Part shown: piece by piece, positions 35,066 to 42,761 of the stretch | How the letters are laid out: the number at the start of each line of letters is the position of its first letter | Numbering within the stretch: position 1 is the stretch's first letter | Source: an uncultured Paenibacillaceae bacterium | GTDB taxonomy: Bacteria > Bacillota > Bacilli > Paenibacillales > K13 | NCBI GenBank assembly: GCA_913056365.1 | Contig: CAJXLT010000005.1 | Location: 1-64,000, forward strand | DNA: 64,000 bases | Direction: 5' to 3' | Made by a program: the position numbers and the translations under genes | Notes under the pieces: model-generated | What the model saw: only the letters and a program-made list of their open reading frames with translations | The model's database searches: none | What the model was told of the DNA's origin: nothing

Positions 35066-36259
35066 TTACAGACCTGTCTGCAAACCCAGCCATCGGCGCG
35101 CAACCTCACGGCTGACCTTCTCTGCTCCTTCCGTGCTGACATGGTTCGTATCGCGGAAATCCGTCTCCGGATCAAGCCCTTCGTTCGACATGACGGTGAA
35201 CGCGGCGCCGTGCGCATCGGCGAAGCGTTGCACAATGTCCACATATTCCTGACGCTGCTCCTCATACTTGGCAGACACCGCTTGCTCGAAGAACGGGGTT
35301 CGCGGAATTTGCACAATCGTCACTTCCACTCCCCGCTCGCTCAGCTCGCGTATGAGCTTGCCAAGCGCATCCGTCCGCACCCCGTCGGTTACATACGGAT
35401 CGAACCAGCGATCAGCTACTTCCACTGCGTGCTCATACGTCTTGTCTGTCTTAGGTGACCAGGTTAACGGCTTGATTCCGCCGGGATAAGCAGGGATCGC
35501 TTCGCGCAGCTGCTTCGGCTCATCGGGGTGATCGCGGTCGTGCCGATATTTGTCCAGCATCATGATCCAAACCTCGCGCATCTCGTAGCCCTTCCACGCC
35601 CAACCTAACAGCAATTCCCCGTAATTGTCCGCATTCATCACTTGCAGGCGTTCATTCAAATTGGCATAAAACTTGAACTTAATGTCCTTGGCCGCCTCTG
35701 CATTGTTAATCTGGTGCTCGTTCACGACGACAATCGCATGCTCCAGCGCAGGCAACTGGGATTCGTACGACTTGTATGTCTTATACATGTCGAAGGCAGA
35801 GCCGCCGGACAAGCTGAAGTTGAACACCGTTCCGCGGGGTAAGCCCGCTTCCTCCTCCATAATGTCGGGACGCAGCGCATCCAGACTCATCGAATCGCCG
35901 AAGATCGCCACCTTGATCTGCTCCGGCTCCTCCTGCGCGAAGGACGCCTTCAACTCACCAAGCTGTCCGATAAATCCAGGCGAATAGCCATAGAAGTCCA
36001 CATTGCGAAACACAAGCGTCTCCAGCAGGATGAGAATCGCCAGCATCGCTGCCAAGCCGAGACCTAAATAACGTCTCTTCGACCGCTGCTCGCCTGCTTC
36101 TTCTCGGCGTTCGGCACGCTGCGGCAGCGGTTGCTCGCGCACGCTCTCCTCAATCGGTCCGCCAATCGAAGGATCGCTCTCCGCATGGCTACCCATTACA
36201 ACTGCCTGCTGCTCCAGATCGTCTGTCGGATGATCAGAATTGGAAGTATATGAAGTCAT
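35066..36259 (-). CDS. SGNH-hydrolase-like membrane protein, partner of the MBOAT protein
   Basis: A 397-residue protein with a cytoplasmic polar tail, one membrane span at about 66-84 and an extracellular SGNH/GDSL-like domain. Block I is FGDSMSLDALRP with Ser at about 123, and the C-terminal Asp-x-x-His site is DTNHVSTEG near 372. Such proteins (DltD, PatB, AlgJ/X and relatives) work with an MBOAT acyltransferase to O-acylate extracellular polymers. Its ATG lies 26 bp inside the end of the MBOAT gene, with GAGGGGAGA upstream, so the two are co-translated. The acceptor may be the secondary cell wall polymer or the exopolysaccharide; context does not decide. Confidence 0.88.
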   Translation of the reverse strand: MTSYTSNSDHPTDDLEQQAVVMGSHAESDPSIGGPIEESVREQPLPQRAERREEAGEQRSKRRYLGLGLAAMLAILILLETLVFRNVDFYGYSPGFIGQLGELKASFAQEEPEQIKVAIFGDSMSLDALRPDIMEEEAGLPRGTVFNFSLSGGSAFDMYKTYKSYESQLPALEHAIVVVNEHQINNAEAAKDIKFKFYANLNERLQVMNADNYGELLLGWAWKGYEMREVWIMMLDKYRHDRDHPDEPKQLREAIPAYPGGIKPLTWSPKTDKTYEHAVEVADRWFDPYVTDGVRTDALGKLIRELSERGVEVTIVQIPRTPFFEQAVSAKYEEQRQEYVDIVQRFADAHGAAFTVMSNEGLDPETDFRDTNHVSTEGAEKVSREVARRWLGLQTGL

Positions 36260-37649
36260 AAGTCTCCCCTCTCAGCATGTATAGAATGGCAAAGACGAAC
36301 GCTGTATAGACGCCGCCGCGAATCGGAAAAGGCACCCAATGCCACACTCGCGAAAACCAGCCTTCCTTCGTTCGCAAGCCGTATTCCAGCACGTGCAGAC
36401 CGTACAAGCCTGCCATGAGCAAGAACAGCGGCGCCTGCCAGAGCTCCAGCCAATTCACGGTTAGCATCTTCTGCGTCATCTCGATCGCTAGTCCGAAGTC
36501 CTGTGCGCGGAAGAACACCCACGTCCATGTTACGATGTGGAAGAACACCGCCACGGCAGCGATGCGGTACAGAAAGCTTGAGCGAATCGAAGCAATCCAC
36601 TGCCACCGGTTCAGCTTCAACGTTAGCTTATGCACAATGAGCAGCAGCCCATGCAGACCGCCCCAGAGCACGAATGTCCACATCGCACCGTGCCACAAGC
36701 CGGATATGAGCATCGCCGCAAGCAGATGCAGATGTGTTCTAGCCGCGCCCTTGCGGTTGCCGCCTAATCCGATGTAGACGTAATCGCGAATCCAGCGCGA
36801 CAGCGAGATGTGCCAGCGGCGCCAAAACTCACTCGGATCCGCACTAATATACGGGGACCGGAAGTTCTCAATCAGCCGGAAGCCGAGCATCCAGCCGAGA
36901 CCAATCGCCATGTCGCTGTACGCAGAGAAGTCGAAGTAAATCTGAAAGCCGAAGCCGTAAGCAGCCAGCCACGCATCCGTAGCGGACATCGCCGCGCCTT
37001 GGGCGAACCATTCGTTCACCTCGAGCGACAGCGGATCAGCGATCCATATTTTTTTCGCCAGCCCGATGAAGAATAAGTACATCCCGTATTTGATATCTTG
37101 CCACGGAATCGTCCTGTCTCGAATGCTGTCTACCTGCGGCATCAGCTCCTTGCCCCGCATAATCGGCCCTGCGATCAGCTGCGGGAACAGCGAGATGAAC
37201 ACCCAGAACCGGAACAACGAACGAGTCGGCGCAAGCTCCCCACGGCGCACATCGATCAAGTAAGCCAATAGCTGAAAGGTGTAGAACGAAATCCCTACCG
37301 GCAGCACAAGACTCGATGCATATTGCTCCAGCGGCGCAAGCGGCCAGCCCGTGAGGGACGTCCAGGTTTCCAGCAGCAGCACCGTATACTTGAAGAACAC
37401 GAGATTCAGAACAGGTACGGCTAGCCCTACTATGTATAACCACCGAAATCCCGGACGCTTCATACCGTGAACAGCCACGAATACGACTGTGGTCACTATC
37501 GCGAATACGAGCAGCATACCTAGTCCCGATGAACCGTAGAACCAGATATTCCCTACCGCCAGTATCGCCAGCCGCCATCTTTTTACGAATACGAAGAGGA
37601 TCAGGAGCAATCCTAGAAACACAAGAAAGTTAGGAGAATGAAAAACCAT
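36234..37649 (-). CDS. MBOAT-family O-acyltransferase (AlgI/DltB-like)
   Basis: A 471-residue polytopic membrane protein of the membrane-bound O-acyltransferase family. Conserved blocks are FDFSAYSDMAIGLGWMLGF, SEFWRRWHISLSRWIRDYVYIGLGG (here cited in parts) and SGLWHGAMWTFVLWGG, with the catalytic His in the last. The start at 37649 (MVFHSPNFLVFL) is used because AGGTGGAG lies about 9 nt upstream and the length then matches AlgI; the open frame runs 41 codons further. It passes an acyl group across the membrane to the SGNH partner encoded immediately downstream. Acetyl is the usual donor group for such pairs outside dlt operons; no D-alanine genes are nearby. Confidence 0.95.
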   Translation of the reverse strand: MVFHSPNFLVFLGLLLILFVFVKRWRLAILAVGNIWFYGSSGLGMLLVFAIVTTVVFVAVHGMKRPGFRWLYIVGLAVPVLNLVFFKYTVLLLETWTSLTGWPLAPLEQYASSLVLPVGISFYTFQLLAYLIDVRRGELAPTRSLFRFWVFISLFPQLIAGPIMRGKELMPQVDSIRDRTIPWQDIKYGMYLFFIGLAKKIWIADPLSLEVNEWFAQGAAMSATDAWLAAYGFGFQIYFDFSAYSDMAIGLGWMLGFRLIENFRSPYISADPSEFWRRWHISLSRWIRDYVYIGLGGNRKGAARTHLHLLAAMLISGLWHGAMWTFVLWGGLHGLLLIVHKLTLKLNRWQWIASIRSSFLYRIAAVAVFFHIVTWTWVFFRAQDFGLAIEMTQKMLTVNWLELWQAPLFLLMAGLYGLHVLEYGLRTKEGWFSRVWHWVPFPIRGGVYTAFVFAILYMLRGETYDFIYFQF

Positions 37650-37964
37650 GAGCGCGCGCTCCACCTTTTTTTCTATATAATGATAGTCTGTTGCTCTGCC
37701 TAAGCGTTTCCCCATTACACATAACCTGCGTTTGCACATGCCGGGAAGCAAGGAAATTGTCGAGCCCTGCATCTACAGTAGTATGCCACAGGTGACAGGA
37801 AGCGCATGCCATATGTACCATTAGACGAAGTTCAGCGGAAAAAGTTTCCCTATTACGTTCAGCAAGTCGGTTCGTGAAAAGAATTTGTCGGAAAGTATCT
37901 GCTGCTCTGCAACTGGTCATTCGTTCTAATGGGTTCATTCTATATGCGTTATATGGCTTCGCCC
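37650..37964. other. Intergenic spacer without recognised features
   Basis: A 315-bp spacer upstream of the MBOAT gene and downstream of the nuclease-fold/HTH gene. It must contain the MBOAT promoter on the minus strand, but I find no convincing -35/-10 pair, terminator or RNA fold. Confidence 0.5.
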
Positions 37965-38642
37965 TCATAGCACGGATTGTACTGCTGCCGGATTCACCGT
38001 GTACGCATGGATTCTCTTGTCCGTCCCCGCTGCATTCGCCGGTTGAATTAACTGCTTGCTTCGCAATTGCTGCAAAATACGTCGAGCCGTCTGCCTACTA
38101 ATTCGGAAAGCGTCGGCAACATCTTGCGCGCGAACAGGACCCGAGTGGTTAATCATATAACGCAGCGTTTCCTTCTCCCTCAGTGCCGCTTCGTCCAGTT
38201 GCATGGACGCACCAAGAAATCTTCCCATAACAAGCTGCAGCAAAAATCGGCATTGCTCCGGATCGCTCTCCAGATCGTCGTATGCGAAGGGACATATGTG
38301 CCAACCCATCCCGAGTAAAAAAGCCGTTCGCTTCCGCTCATCTGCGAATCGCCATCTACTCACATCTCGGCCGTGCGGACCGTAGCCTTCTATTTCGAAG
38401 CCGAGCTTGATAGGCTCCGTCACATAGGCGAAATCCAAGTATCTTGGCTTGCCCTGATGATCCGTCACCTCATACTCTGGATGCAATTGCTCGAAACTGC
38501 CTCGAACGGGGTACCACACCTCGCGCAGAAATTTCATTTCACCGTGACCTAGTCCGTGACGAATCCTGTTCTTCCCTTCCCCTTTCCTCGCTTGAACATG
38601 CCGCTCCAGCCACACCTGACATTCACGTTCAAATGTTGCCAT
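37965..38642 (-). CDS. Putative DUF559/Vsr-like nuclease-fold protein with C-terminal HTH
   Basis: A 225-residue protein that appears to join two modules. Residues about 35-150 resemble the DUF559/very-short-patch-repair endonuclease fold: RYLDFAYV (Asp70), FEIEGYGPHGRD (Glu83, Glu85, His90), then a basic helix and MGWHICPFAYDDL. Residues about 160-210 form a winged helix-turn-helix (AQDVADAFRISRQTARRILQQL), as in DeoR/GntR-like regulators. It may be a DNA-binding protein using a nuclease fold for recognition, or an active nuclease. GGGGGAATAGGGG precedes the ATG. It is a lone gene between the MBOAT pair and a repeat-rich spacer. The module reading is by motif only. Confidence 0.6.
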   Translation of the reverse strand: MATFERECQVWLERHVQARKGEGKNRIRHGLGHGEMKFLREVWYPVRGSFEQLHPEYEVTDHQGKPRYLDFAYVTEPIKLGFEIEGYGPHGRDVSRWRFADERKRTAFLLGMGWHICPFAYDDLESDPEQCRFLLQLVMGRFLGASMQLDEAALREKETLRYMINHSGPVRAQDVADAFRISRQTARRILQQLRSKQLIQPANAAGTDKRIHAYTVNPAAVQSVL

Positions 38643-38997
38643 CCCCTATTCCCCCTTCTCATTGTTCTTGATCGCTGCTTTTATTCGCTACTACTCATCT
38701 TCATGCCATTCTCCTGCATCGTAGCTGACCGATCTAACTGAACCGTGCCTCTATCAGTCATCCACATTTCAGCCTACTAACTGCACCGTTTCGCCAATCT
38801 CATCTTTCATCTTCACCATTCCCTCATCTGATGTGTATATGCTCCGTATCCCGGTCTAACTTCCATCTCGTCGTTCCCTCCTATGATGCGTATCGCACCG
38901 CTCCCTAACATTTCAATCTTCTGCACCTCCACTCTCTCACGCACCCCGCACTCCTGCTTCTCCTTCGCCTTGCGCAACCACTTCCCCGTCACAAAAA
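38643..38997. other. Upstream spacer of the nuclease-fold/HTH gene
   Basis: A pyrimidine-rich (plus strand) 355-bp stretch. It contains only short unsupported reading frames and no clear promoter, repeat or RNA fold that I can point to. Confidence 0.4.
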
Positions 38998-39045
38998 AAC
39001 ACGCCCCAGCCCCCGAGTTCGTCCCTCGGATCAGCTTGGCGTGTT
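38998..39045 (-). terminator. Intrinsic terminator far downstream of the tagO-like gene
   Basis: Outer arms AACACGCC/GGCGTGTT (38998-39005 and 39038-39045) and an inner CCGAG/CTCGG stem are followed on the minus strand by seven Ts. It faces leftward transcription but lies about 480 bp beyond the tagO-like stop. It would therefore end either a long 3' UTR or a separate transcript covering the repeat array 39139-39329. Confidence 0.85.
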
Positions 39046-39138
39046 CTTCACGACCATATTCGAACCATAATCATGTTATATTGTGATGATGAGCCTCGTC
39101 CACTTGTAGAAAGCCTTGTGAATGAGGGGCATTTGACC

Positions 39139-39329
39139 AATTAGTGATCATTTGTGATCTTAATTTGTGCGATTTGCGTGCATCTGGCTAATTAGTGATC
39201 ATTTATGATCTTAATCCGGTCATTTCGGCGCTTTCCCGGCTTATGGTATCAATTAGTGACCAGATTTGATCACTAAATGGATGTTCAGCGGCAATCCGCC
39301 AAATTAGTGACCAAGTTTGATTACTAATT
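39139..39329. repeat. Four spaced palindromic/direct repeats (AATTAGTGA boxes)
   Basis: Four boxes of 26-28 bp begin AATTAGTGA at 39139, 39190, 39251 and 39302, spaced 51, 61 and 51 bp. Boxes 1 and 2 are nearly identical and contain GTGATCATTT/GTGATC direct repeats. Boxes 3 and 4 are imperfect inverted repeats with TCACTAAAT or TTACTAATT as the right arm. The sequence between boxes is unrelated. They lie in the spacer between the tagO-like gene and the nuclease-fold/HTH gene. They look like an array of protein-binding sites or a degenerate repeat family. Confidence 0.85.
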
Positions 39330-39526
39330 GCTTCGACGCGCCGTGCTGTGACGGATGGACCGGATATGCACGGGGTTCCAACAGGCATATAGTGGTCTAG
39401 CCGCGTCGAGCTCATTCAATATGCGTGGCTATGTGCTGCTGTTGAGCGTGCATCGATCTACTTCAATCGAGCAGCACACTTGCTCGCGTGTCGAGCTGCT
39501 CCACGTTGCACACACCGTCACCGCAG

Positions 39527-40639
39527 CTACTTCAACATACGCGCGCCGAGGAAGCGGGCTGTCTTCACCTGAGCTTTGCGCAGGAAGTGCAGCACGGGCT
39601 TCTTGCCCTGGCTAATGATACCGATCGCTTCGGCGCCGATTTCGAGCATAATGAGCAGCAAGGCGACGATCAGAATCGTCAGCCACAGCGCTGTCGTCTG
39701 CGACAGCAGGACGGCAACGCCTCCGAAGGATGCAGCAATGCCGTATATGACCAGCACGGTCATGCGGTGGCTGAAGCCGAGCTGCAAGATGCAGTGATGC
39801 AGATGACTCTTGTCAGCGACAGAAATCGGTGTGCGGTTGACCAAGCGGCGGACGATCGCGAAGAAAGTGTCCGACAGCGGTACGCCGAGCATCGCCAATG
39901 GCACGATGTAGGAGACGAACACCGCTTGCTTAAATCCAAGCACCGACAGCACGGCGAGGCTGAAGCCAAGGAACAATGCGCCGGAATCGCCCATGAAGAT
40001 CTTCGCTGGATGGAAATTGAAGAACAAGAAGCCAATGATGCTTCCAAGCAATATCGTACTGAGCAAAATAACTGTCACGTTGCCCATCATAATCGCGAGC
40101 ACGAGCATCGTCGCAATCGCGATTGCCGATACGCCGGCGGCTAATCCATCCAAGCCGTCAATCAGATTCAGCGCATTCGTCACGCCGACGATCCAGAAGA
40201 TCGTAATCGCAATACTGAGCCATTCCATACTAATACTCATCGACTCGCCGAACGGCAGGTTCAGCAAGTTGACGCGGAGATCGAATCCGACTACGGCAAT
40301 GACTGCTGCGATCAACTGACCGAGCAGCTTCACCTTCGGCGACAGCTGGAAGCGATCATCCAATGCGCCTACTAGCACGACGATCGAACCGCCGACAACG
40401 AGCGCCCAAGCGGCATTTTGCTTATAATTGTCCAGTACCGGAGAAATCATAAAGAAGGCAGCAATGAATGCGATAAAAATCGCCAAACCGCCCAGTCGCG
40501 GCATAATGCGCGTATGCACTTTGCGATGATTCGGGGCATCAACTGCGCCAACCCAGACGGCGAAGTACTTCACCGCTGGCGTCAAGACCAATGCGATCAC
40601 GAGTGCGGCTGCGAATGCCAAGCTATATAAATAGATCAT
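39527..40639 (-). CDS. tagO: Undecaprenyl-phosphate GlcNAc-1-phosphate transferase (TagO/WecA-like)
   Basis: A polytopic (about 10-11 spans) 370-residue member of the MraY/WecA family. It loads GlcNAc-1-phosphate on undecaprenyl phosphate to start wall polymer synthesis. Conserved blocks are DAPNHRKVHTRIMPRLGG near residue 35, NLIDGLDGLAAGVSAIA near 155 and FHPAKIFMGDSGALFLGF near 203. GAGGTGG precedes the ATG. It is transcribed after tagA-like and csaB genes with a 130-bp gap, so it is part of a secondary cell wall polymer set rather than the exopolysaccharide locus, which has its own initiating enzyme. The C-terminus ends in a basic tail. Confidence 0.95.
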   Translation of the reverse strand: MIYLYSLAFAAALVIALVLTPAVKYFAVWVGAVDAPNHRKVHTRIMPRLGGLAIFIAFIAAFFMISPVLDNYKQNAAWALVVGGSIVVLVGALDDRFQLSPKVKLLGQLIAAVIAVVGFDLRVNLLNLPFGESMSISMEWLSIAITIFWIVGVTNALNLIDGLDGLAAGVSAIAIATMLVLAIMMGNVTVILLSTILLGSIIGFLFFNFHPAKIFMGDSGALFLGFSLAVLSVLGFKQAVFVSYIVPLAMLGVPLSDTFFAIVRRLVNRTPISVADKSHLHHCILQLGFSHRMTVLVIYGIAASFGGVAVLLSQTTALWLTILIVALLLIMLEIGAEAIGIISQGKKPVLHFLRKAQVKTARFLGARMLK

Positions 40640-40769
40640 TTACTCTTATCCACCTCTTCTGTGTGACTAAACCAATTACTCATTATACACAGCGGATTGA
40701 AAAAACACCAACGAATTTTCCCAGATGTGAGTGAATGTGTGTCAGATTCGCCGCATGCCCCTTATCAGA

Positions 40770-41519
40770 TCACACCCGCCGCTTCGTTCGCAGCACTAGC
40801 CACGCGAACTTCGGCAGCGCCAGCATTCTGCGCCAGCGCGAAGGCTCCTTGAGCAGTCTGTACAGCCATTCCAACCGCAGCCGAATCCACAGCTCCGGCG
40901 CGCGCTTGTTCTTGCCCGCTATCGCATCGAAGCTTCCGCCGACGCCCATCATGATGGGTACATGCAGCTCATCCTTATACTTGCCAATCCACGGCTCCTG
41001 ATTCTTAGCAGATCTCGCCACGAACAGCAGATCAGGCTGCTGTGCGCGAATATCGGCAATCACTTCACGATCTTCATCATCTGTGAAGTAACCGTCACGC
41101 TCACCTACAATCTGAATGCCCGGATACATCTCCCGTATTCGTGCAGCTGCAATACGGATCACTTCCGGTTCTGCACCTAGCAGGTATGCTTTCCAGCCTA
41201 GTGGAGCGCCCTCGCGCAACAGCTCATGCAGCAGATCGTAACCAGCTACACGCTCAGCGACCGGCTTGTCGAGCCGAGAGGCAGCCCAGACGACACCAGT
41301 CCCGTCGGGAACAATCAGCTCTGCCTGTTGCATCACTGACATGTATGCAGCATCTTCCAAAGCAGCCATCACAATGATCGGATTCGCGGTAATAACCTGA
41401 TGCACACACTTCGTGCGAATCGCTTCTGACAAGTATTCGACTGTTTCGCGCATGCTCATGACTGATATCGGAATATCAAATATGTTCGTTGTTCGAGAAG
41501 ACAAGGATTGCTGGTTCAT
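40770..41519 (-). CDS. tagA: WecG/TagA/CpsF-family glycosyltransferase (TagA-like)
   Basis: A 249-residue GT26-family enzyme, expected to add N-acetylmannosamine to undecaprenyl-PP-GlcNAc, the second step in wall polymer linkage or backbone synthesis. Typical blocks are ITANPIIVMAALEDAAYM near 40, VPDGTGVVWAASRLDKP near 71 and LFVARSAKNQEPWIGKY near 165, ending with a basic RLRLEWLYRLLKEPSRWRR tail (given in part). GGGTGAGG precedes the ATG. It follows csaB by 12 bp, in one operon with DUF5693 and csaB. Paired with the TagO-like gene it supports GlcNAc-ManNAc polymer synthesis, the usual ligand for SLH domains. Confidence 0.95.
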   Translation of the reverse strand: MNQQSLSSRTTNIFDIPISVMSMRETVEYLSEAIRTKCVHQVITANPIIVMAALEDAAYMSVMQQAELIVPDGTGVVWAASRLDKPVAERVAGYDLLHELLREGAPLGWKAYLLGAEPEVIRIAAARIREMYPGIQIVGERDGYFTDDEDREVIADIRAQQPDLLFVARSAKNQEPWIGKYKDELHVPIMMGVGGSFDAIAGKNKRAPELWIRLRLEWLYRLLKEPSRWRRMLALPKFAWLVLRTKRRV

Positions 41520-41531
41520 TTTACCTCACCC

Positions 41532-42761
41532 TTATATTTGACGCAGCAGCGCTGTAATTTGTTGCGCCGGTTGCTGTGATTTTTTGATCAAGCTGTCGAT
41601 TGGTGCAGTATGCGCTCGCTTCCAAGCCTCGCCATCTGCCAACAACCGTTCTATAGATAAAATCGCATTGTTCTGATCGATTGCGTCCGTCGAACCAACC
41701 GGAGCCGACTCGATCTGAGCAAGAAAGCGGTCAATCTTCGGATCGTAGCTAATTCCGGCGACCGGTACACGCTGCGATGCGGCATAGATGAGCGCATGCA
41801 GTCTCATCCCGAGCAACACCTTACAGCCAGCAACTTGCTGCAGCATCGTCAATGGGTGCGGCGCTGGTGGCGCAACCTCTGCACGGGCTGCGGCTACCGA
41901 ACTCATGCGCGCGATCACCCACTCGGACGCTTCACGGTCATGCGGCTCGTGGAACGGCAAGAACAGAAGCTTCGCGTGATGCGCTTCCGCTATACGCGAC
42001 AGCAAGTCCGCGATCTGCTGCAGATCAGCCCGATCCTCACGCCAGAAGCGCACAGACACACCGATGACAGGAACCTCTCCATCCTTATCTGCATCACGCT
42101 CAGGAAGTCTCGAATTCACTTCCCCTTCCGCGCGCATGCCCATCACTGGATCAGGTACGACTTCCACTTCACGGCGCACGCCATCCTTATCTGCATCACA
42201 CTCAGGAAGCTTCGAAGCCGCTTCCCCCTCCGCGCGCATGCCCATCACTGGATCGGGCACGACCTCTACTTCCCGGCGTACTCCATATTGCCGGAGCATC
42301 GAGGCCGAATCTGTATCGCGCACCGATATATAATCCGTTCGGTTGAACACCGATGCGATCAGCTTCTGGAACAGCGGTCGGTTAACTGGACCGATTCCTT
42401 GTGAGTATATGAAGGTCGGCTTGCCAAGCCATTGCGCCAGCTTCACCACTCCGAGATAGTACGGGATGCTGCCATTACCGGTCACATCCTGCAATAAGCT
42501 GCCGCCCCCGCTAATCAAGCCGGAGCTGCTGCGAATCGCGGACAGCAGCGCGGCAGGCTTCATACGCGGAATGGCGCGCACGCCGTACATCGCTTCGGTC
42601 TCTGCCGGATTGGCAGACAAGATGACTGGCTCTACTTCGCGTCCAGCCTCCTGCGCGGCAAGCTTCAGCGCTTGAACGATCGAGAGCAGCACGGCTTCAT
42701 CTCCACTGTTGCCGAAGCCGTAATAGCCGGATATTAATATACGCGAAGCAGATGCGCCCAT
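41532..42761 (-). CDS. csaB: Polysaccharide pyruvyltransferase CsaB
   Basis: Adds a ketal-linked pyruvate to the secondary cell wall polymer, creating the ligand for SLH domains of surface proteins. The N-terminus shows ISGYYGFGNSGDEAVLLSI near residue 10, followed by GGGSLLQD and a C-terminal GMRLHALIYA block, as in the family. The 409-residue length is above the usual 360-380 because a 34-residue segment starting GVRREVEVVPDPVM is present twice in tandem around residues 160-227. The frame is kept. AAGGAG precedes the ATG, which lies 28 bp inside the DUF5693 gene. Three SLH proteins in this window are its expected beneficiaries. Confidence 0.95.
   Translation of the reverse strand: MGASASRILISGYYGFGNSGDEAVLLSIVQALKLAAQEAGREVEPVILSANPAETEAMYGVRAIPRMKPAALLSAIRSSSGLISGGGSLLQDVTGNGSIPYYLGVVKLAQWLGKPTFIYSQGIGPVNRPLFQKLIASVFNRTDYISVRDTDSASMLRQYGVRREVEVVPDPVMGMRAEGEAASKLPECDADKDGVRREVEVVPDPVMGMRAEGEVNSRLPERDADKDGEVPVIGVSVRFWREDRADLQQIADLLSRIAEAHHAKLLFLPFHEPHDREASEWVIARMSSVAAARAEVAPPAPHPLTMLQQVAGCKVLLGMRLHALIYAASQRVPVAGISYDPKIDRFLAQIESAPVGSTDAIDQNNAILSIERLLADGEAWKRAHTAPIDSLIKKSQQPAQQITALLRQI
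42080..42283. repeat. In-frame 102-bp tandem duplication inside csaB
   Basis: Two copies start CATCCTTATCTGCATCAC at 42080 and 42182, exactly 102 bp apart, and differ at scattered positions, many synonymous or conservative. Each encodes 34 residues of csaB, from GVRREVEVV through DADKD. The divergence shows it is not a fresh sequencing duplication. Confidence 0.95.

Noticed and set aside
37036-37578. 180-codon minus-strand frame overlapping the MBOAT gene
   Set aside because: It lies in another frame of the MBOAT coding sequence, which has clear family motifs.
39139-39329. CRISPR array
   Set aside because: The boxes are degenerate and unequally spaced (51, 61, 51 bp), only four in number, and no cas genes are nearby.
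41796-42404. 202-codon plus-strand frame opposite csaB
   Set aside because: Shadow of csaB, made longer by the 102-bp duplication; Arg/His-rich and without a ribosome site.
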